Virus record (IMG/VR): IMGVR_UViG_3300022592_000011 | Coordinates: 1-38,672 of that record | Source of the DNA: a virus | Direction: 5' to 3' (one strand) | Length of the DNA: 38,672 nucleotides | Shown here: positions 36,909 through 38,672 of the stretch, piece after piece | Layout: each line of letters begins with the position of its first letter | Position numbering within the stretch: the first letter of the stretch is position 1 | Notes under the pieces: generated by a model | Databases searched by the model: none | The model's input: only the letters and a program-made list of their open reading frames with translations | What the model was told of the DNA's origin: nothing | Program-made: the position numbers and the translations under genes

Positions 36909-37028
36909 TTAATATTTTTCATAGTTTCGGTTGTATAAATCAATCTGCTGCTGTAGCTCAGGGTCTTTGGGTTTGGCCCAGTAGCCTGCCAGTGCGCCTG
37001 CTAGGAAGGCGATGAATAGTTCAGTCAT
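36909..37028 (-). CDS. Very small membrane-anchored protein
   Basis: A 39-residue peptide: an N-terminal hydrophobic helix (MTELFIAFLAGALAGYWAKP) and a polar tail (DPELQQQIDLYNRNYEKY). The ATG overlaps the stop of the upstream gene (ATGA), which supports translation. Possibly an inner-membrane peptide; no family recognised. Confidence 0.62.
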   Translation of the reverse strand: MTELFIAFLAGALAGYWAKPKDPELQQQIDLYNRNYEKY

Positions 37029-37216
37029 TTTTCCAATCCGTTTCTTAAGCACACAAACCGATATACTTTTGAGCTGCCTCTTGTTAGTCCTTCAGCTTGG
37101 TTGCCGGCTCTTTGACATTGTTCTTGCGACGTAAAACCATCAATGTGTTGCAGTGCCACGCTGTCACCATTGGCAAGTACTCCGGCATAAATATACATTA
37201 CTAAAATCCAAGTCAT
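37025..37216 (-). CDS. Small secreted or membrane-tethered Cys-containing protein
   Basis: A 63-residue protein: a hydrophobic start (MTWILVMYIYAGVLANGDSV), then ALQHIDGFTSQEQCQRAGNQ and KVYRFVCLRNGLEK. Two Cys could form a disulfide after export. I chose the ATG at 37216, with GGAG six bases upstream, over a TTG four codons earlier. The pattern '...GDSVAL..(I/V)..F.S...C..A......(R)FVCL' recurs in small phage proteins. ATGA overlaps on both sides. Confidence 0.72.
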   Translation of the reverse strand: MTWILVMYIYAGVLANGDSVALQHIDGFTSQEQCQRAGNQAEGLTRGSSKVYRFVCLRNGLEK

Positions 37217-37332
37217 ACATTTCTCCAATATGTGTCGTTAGGGTTGGCCAGCATGCTGGCAATAAGCTCGTCTGCGGTTTGGAACCACTGGATGCACTTG
37301 AGCCCGTCTGCTTGGTAGATGGTGAAGCTCAT
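37213..37332 (-). CDS. Very small protein, unknown
   Basis: A 39-residue peptide (MSFTIYQADGLKCIQWFQTA, then DELIASMLANPNDTYWRNV). ATGA overlaps with the genes on both sides show that it belongs to the same translationally coupled string. No family recognised. Confidence 0.62.
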   Translation of the reverse strand: MSFTIYQADGLKCIQWFQTADELIASMLANPNDTYWRNV

Positions 37333-37553
37333 TCTTTTCTCAACATTTTTGCAATTTGGAAACAAAGTTCAATGTGCTCTGTTGGTGAATCAGATAGCTG
37401 TACTCTTAACAATTTACCATCTTTGTTTTTAAGTTGGCCAATTGCTATAGCAATAGCTTCAGCAGTTGCTGATGCGGTGTTCATTGCCATAAGTTCATCA
37501 ATAGATTCTTGTGCTAATTTAGTAATTCTTTCCATTGCTTCATTGTGTGTCAT
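37329..37553 (-). CDS. Small helical protein, unknown
   Basis: A 74-residue protein, helical and Ala/Ile-rich (MTHNEAMERITKLAQESIDE, then ATAEAIAIAIGQLKNKDGKL), ending AKMLRKE. A GAATAGGCT stretch precedes its ATG. ATGA overlap with the downstream gene. No family recognised. Confidence 0.65.
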   Translation of the reverse strand: MTHNEAMERITKLAQESIDELMAMNTASATAEAIAIAIGQLKNKDGKLLRVQLSDSPTEHIELCFQIAKMLRKE

Positions 37554-37556
37554 AGC

Positions 37557-37742
37557 CTATTCTCCTATTCCGTGGGCTCGTTCGATGGCGCGGGCGATTT
37601 CAATTGGGAAGTATTTGTGTTTGGCTATCTCCCAGCATTGGTCTACATACTCTTGAGTTTGTTTGTAGATTTCCATACACTGCTCTTCAGTCAACGGGGT
37701 ACGTTGCGCATCTTGCCGGTCTTGTGTGGTGAAGGTGGTCAT
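37557..37742 (-). CDS. Small charged protein, unknown
   Basis: A 61-residue protein (QRTPLTEEQCMEIYKQTQEY, then HKYFPIEIARAIERAHGI). The C-terminal 'P.eiaRAIErAHGIg' is a short pattern I have seen in phage early proteins. The ATG overlaps the upstream stop (TAATG). Confidence 0.65.
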   Translation of the reverse strand: MTTFTTQDRQDAQRTPLTEEQCMEIYKQTQEYVDQCWEIAKHKYFPIEIARAIERAHGIGE

Positions 37743-38062
37743 TAATTTTTATCCTTTACTTGGTGCCATTTAACAAAATTTACTGCGTCCCAGAAGCCGT
37801 TCTCGTAATCTGTTGAGTTACTGCCTGTCATGGTAATGTCTTGATACCAGACAATCATCTTTTCTAGGTGTGCAAGTCGGTCCCGCATCTTCTTTAGCTC
37901 ATCCCATGGTACACCTACTACGTTGTTAGGTCTTTTAGATAAGTCTTGCAAGCCCCCTATCAAATCCGCTGCACGATTAAGTAAGGGAATTAAATCAGCA
38001 ATTGGGTAAGGCTTTACTCTAATAGTACTGACTGCCTGTCTAAGCTCTTCCTGTAGTGTCAT
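37742..38062 (-). CDS. Small helical protein, unknown
   Basis: A 106-residue protein: helices LQEELRQAVSTIRV, LIPLLNRAADLIGGLQDLSK and WDELKKMRDRLAHLEKMIVW, ending in DAVNFVKWHQVKDKN. Looks like a small coiled-coil phage early protein. The ribosome site for its ATG is part of the repeated AAAGG.ACAAGAGAAATG junction (38060-38079). Confidence 0.68.
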   Translation of the reverse strand: MTLQEELRQAVSTIRVKPYPIADLIPLLNRAADLIGGLQDLSKRPNNVVGVPWDELKKMRDRLAHLEKMIVWYQDITMTGSNSTDYENGFWDAVNFVKWHQVKDKN

Positions 38063-38262
38063 TTCTCTTGTACCTTTCCATGTTTAGTTAAAGCATCTGC
38101 CAAAACAATGCCTATTTCATTGTCCCAAACTGTATTTTGACCGTCACTCCAACCTTCTTGAACATAGATAACCTCTTGGTCATAGTTAATATCGTAAGTT
38201 ACTTTTGACCTACTAACACGCTTTTGAGTACATAAATCTTCACGCATTTCAGTTAGGCTCAT
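38059..38262 (-). CDS. Small beta-rich protein, unknown
   Basis: A 67-residue protein (MSLTEMREDLCTQKRVSRSK, YDINYDQEVIYVQEGWSDGQ, IGIVLADALTKHGKVQEK). A beta-rich middle with a Gln/Glu-Gly-Trp turn. Its last residues KVQEK match the KAQEK ends of two neighbours. AAGGAAGAG before the ATG. Confidence 0.65.
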   Translation of the reverse strand: MSLTEMREDLCTQKRVSRSKVTYDINYDQEVIYVQEGWSDGQNTVWDNEIGIVLADALTKHGKVQEK

Positions 38263-38271
38263 TTCTCTTCC

Positions 38272-38361
38272 TTAAATAAATCTAGCAATGATATAAACAA
38301 TAACCGCACCAAGTAACCACCATTTAAAACTGCCATCAAATACCCAGTTTATAAAGTTCAT
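38272..38361 (-). CDS. Tiny membrane peptide
   Basis: A 29-residue peptide with one membrane helix (FKWWLLGAVIVYIIARFI). Its ATG overlaps the stop of the upstream gene (ATGA) and it uses the repeated AAAGGCACAAGAGAAATG junction as ribosome site. Function unknown. Confidence 0.55.
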   Translation of the reverse strand: MNFINWVFDGSFKWWLLGAVIVYIIARFI

Positions 38362-38459
38362 TTCTCTTGTGCCTTTCTCATTAAATAACTTACAAACACA
38401 TGACAAAAATAACCCAATGCAAAAGCAATGTCGTAGCTAATCATGTCTATTCCGTTCAT
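38358..38459 (-). CDS. Tiny hydrophobic protein
   Basis: A 33-residue peptide (MNGIDMISYDIAFALGYFCH, VFVSYLMRKAQEK) with one likely membrane helix. Its RKAQEK end and the following start are copied almost exactly in the next upstream gene. ATGA overlaps at both ends. Confidence 0.55.
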   Translation of the reverse strand: MNGIDMISYDIAFALGYFCHVFVSYLMRKAQEK

Positions 38460-38672
38460 TTCTCTTGTGCCTTTCTTAGTATGTCCTCAACAATAAATTT
38501 AAGCCCAAGAACATTGATGTCTGCCGAACTTGGGTGAACCTGACAACATAGAACCATGCGGTGTATAAAGTCACCTATTTCCTCATCTGTTAGTGTCTTT
38601 GCTGGTGGTTTTTGCCATAACACTTCAACAATCCTATGTTCGTCATCTGTATAAGTAACGGCTAATAGTTCA
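38456..38672 (-). CDS. Unknown protein, C-terminal part (5' end outside window)
   Basis: At least 72 residues, open to the window edge. Sequence features are VTYTDDEHRIVEVLWQKPPA, LTDEEIGDFIHRMVLCCQVH and NVLGLKFIVEDILRKAQEK. Helical, with a Cys-Cys pair. No family recognised from this part. Confidence 0.65.
   Translation of the reverse strand, partial: ELLAVTYTDDEHRIVEVLWQKPPAKTLTDEEIGDFIHRMVLCCQVHPSSADINVLGLKFIVEDILRKAQEK

Larger units (their letters stand above)
38060..38476 (-). repeat. Repeated stop/start junction cassette (three copies)
   Basis: A 23-base sequence is identical at 38356-38378 and 38454-38476, and a close variant lies at 38060-38079. On the minus strand its core is AAAGGCACAAGAGAAATG (GGTAC in the third). 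It encodes the K(A/V)QEK-stop end of one gene and, at the same time, the ribosome site and start of the next. Confidence 0.85.

Noticed and set aside
1-38672. tRNA genes, CRISPR arrays, IS elements, attachment sites
   Set aside because: I looked for cloverleaf-like segments in the intergenic gaps, regularly spaced direct repeats of 25-40 bases, and transposase or integrase motifs, and found none. The only regular arrays are in-frame coding repeats.

Overview
The window is part of the genome of a tailed, most likely short-tailed (podovirus-like) phage of a Gram-negative bacterium. Three things support this. The lysis cassette has a two-component spanin (inner-membrane Rz and outer-membrane lipoprotein Rz1) and a signal-arrest-type endolysin. 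The virion arm has connector/nozzle-type proteins and very large ejection-type proteins, with no sheath, baseplate or obvious tape measure. The replication arm holds a phage family A DNA polymerase, DUF2815, DUF2800, VRR-NUC and SNF2 genes. No capsid, portal, large terminase, integrase or RNA polymerase gene lies in the window, so both ends are open. Host identity cannot be read from the sequence.

Layout. Positions 1-24672 are all on the plus strand. First come two tail fibre genes (the second ends in an S74-type autocleaving chaperone domain), two small genes and the lysis cassette (about 3056-4455). Next are small basic Gly-Gly-motif proteins (4517-5650) and a connector/nozzle block (5654-11704) interrupted by a GIY-YIG homing endonuclease. 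A run of huge virion proteins follows (12337-24672): a 1878-residue protein with eighteen 31-residue repeats, two Gln/Ala/Gly-rich proteins, and two proteins that look like polyvalent-type ejected proteins, the last carrying two ADP-ribosyltransferase-like segments. Positions 24673-38672 are all on the minus strand: DNA polymerase, class II ribonucleotide reductase, single-strand-binding-like DUF2815, a Cas4/RecB-like DUF2800 nuclease, a small-terminase-like protein, a string of small accessory genes including a DUF3310 nucleotide kinase-like gene, SNF2 helicase, HNH and VRR-NUC nucleases, a zincin, and many very small ATGA-coupled genes. The two arms converge with stop codons directly abutting (TAATTA).

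Regulation. A 14-17 base element, consensus TTTTTTGCATTAATATA, occurs eight times: three times on the plus strand in the plus arm and five times on the minus strand in the minus arm, each time at or just before a gene. At four sites its T-run is also the U-tract of a terminator hairpin, giving compact 'terminator-then-promoter' boundaries. I read it as the phage's own promoter class. It is not a standard sigma-70 promoter, because I see no shared -35 element. Its cognate polymerase or sigma factor is not evident, although one copy lies directly before a gene for a small sigma-region-4-like protein.

Most notable candidates for new biology are the promoter network, the tandem ADP-ribosyltransferase-like ejected protein, the 31-residue repeat virion protein, a Gly-Gly-Lys motif shared by at least six virion-arm proteins, long same-strand gene overlaps in the nuclease cluster, and a repeated stop/start junction cassette among the small genes at the right end.
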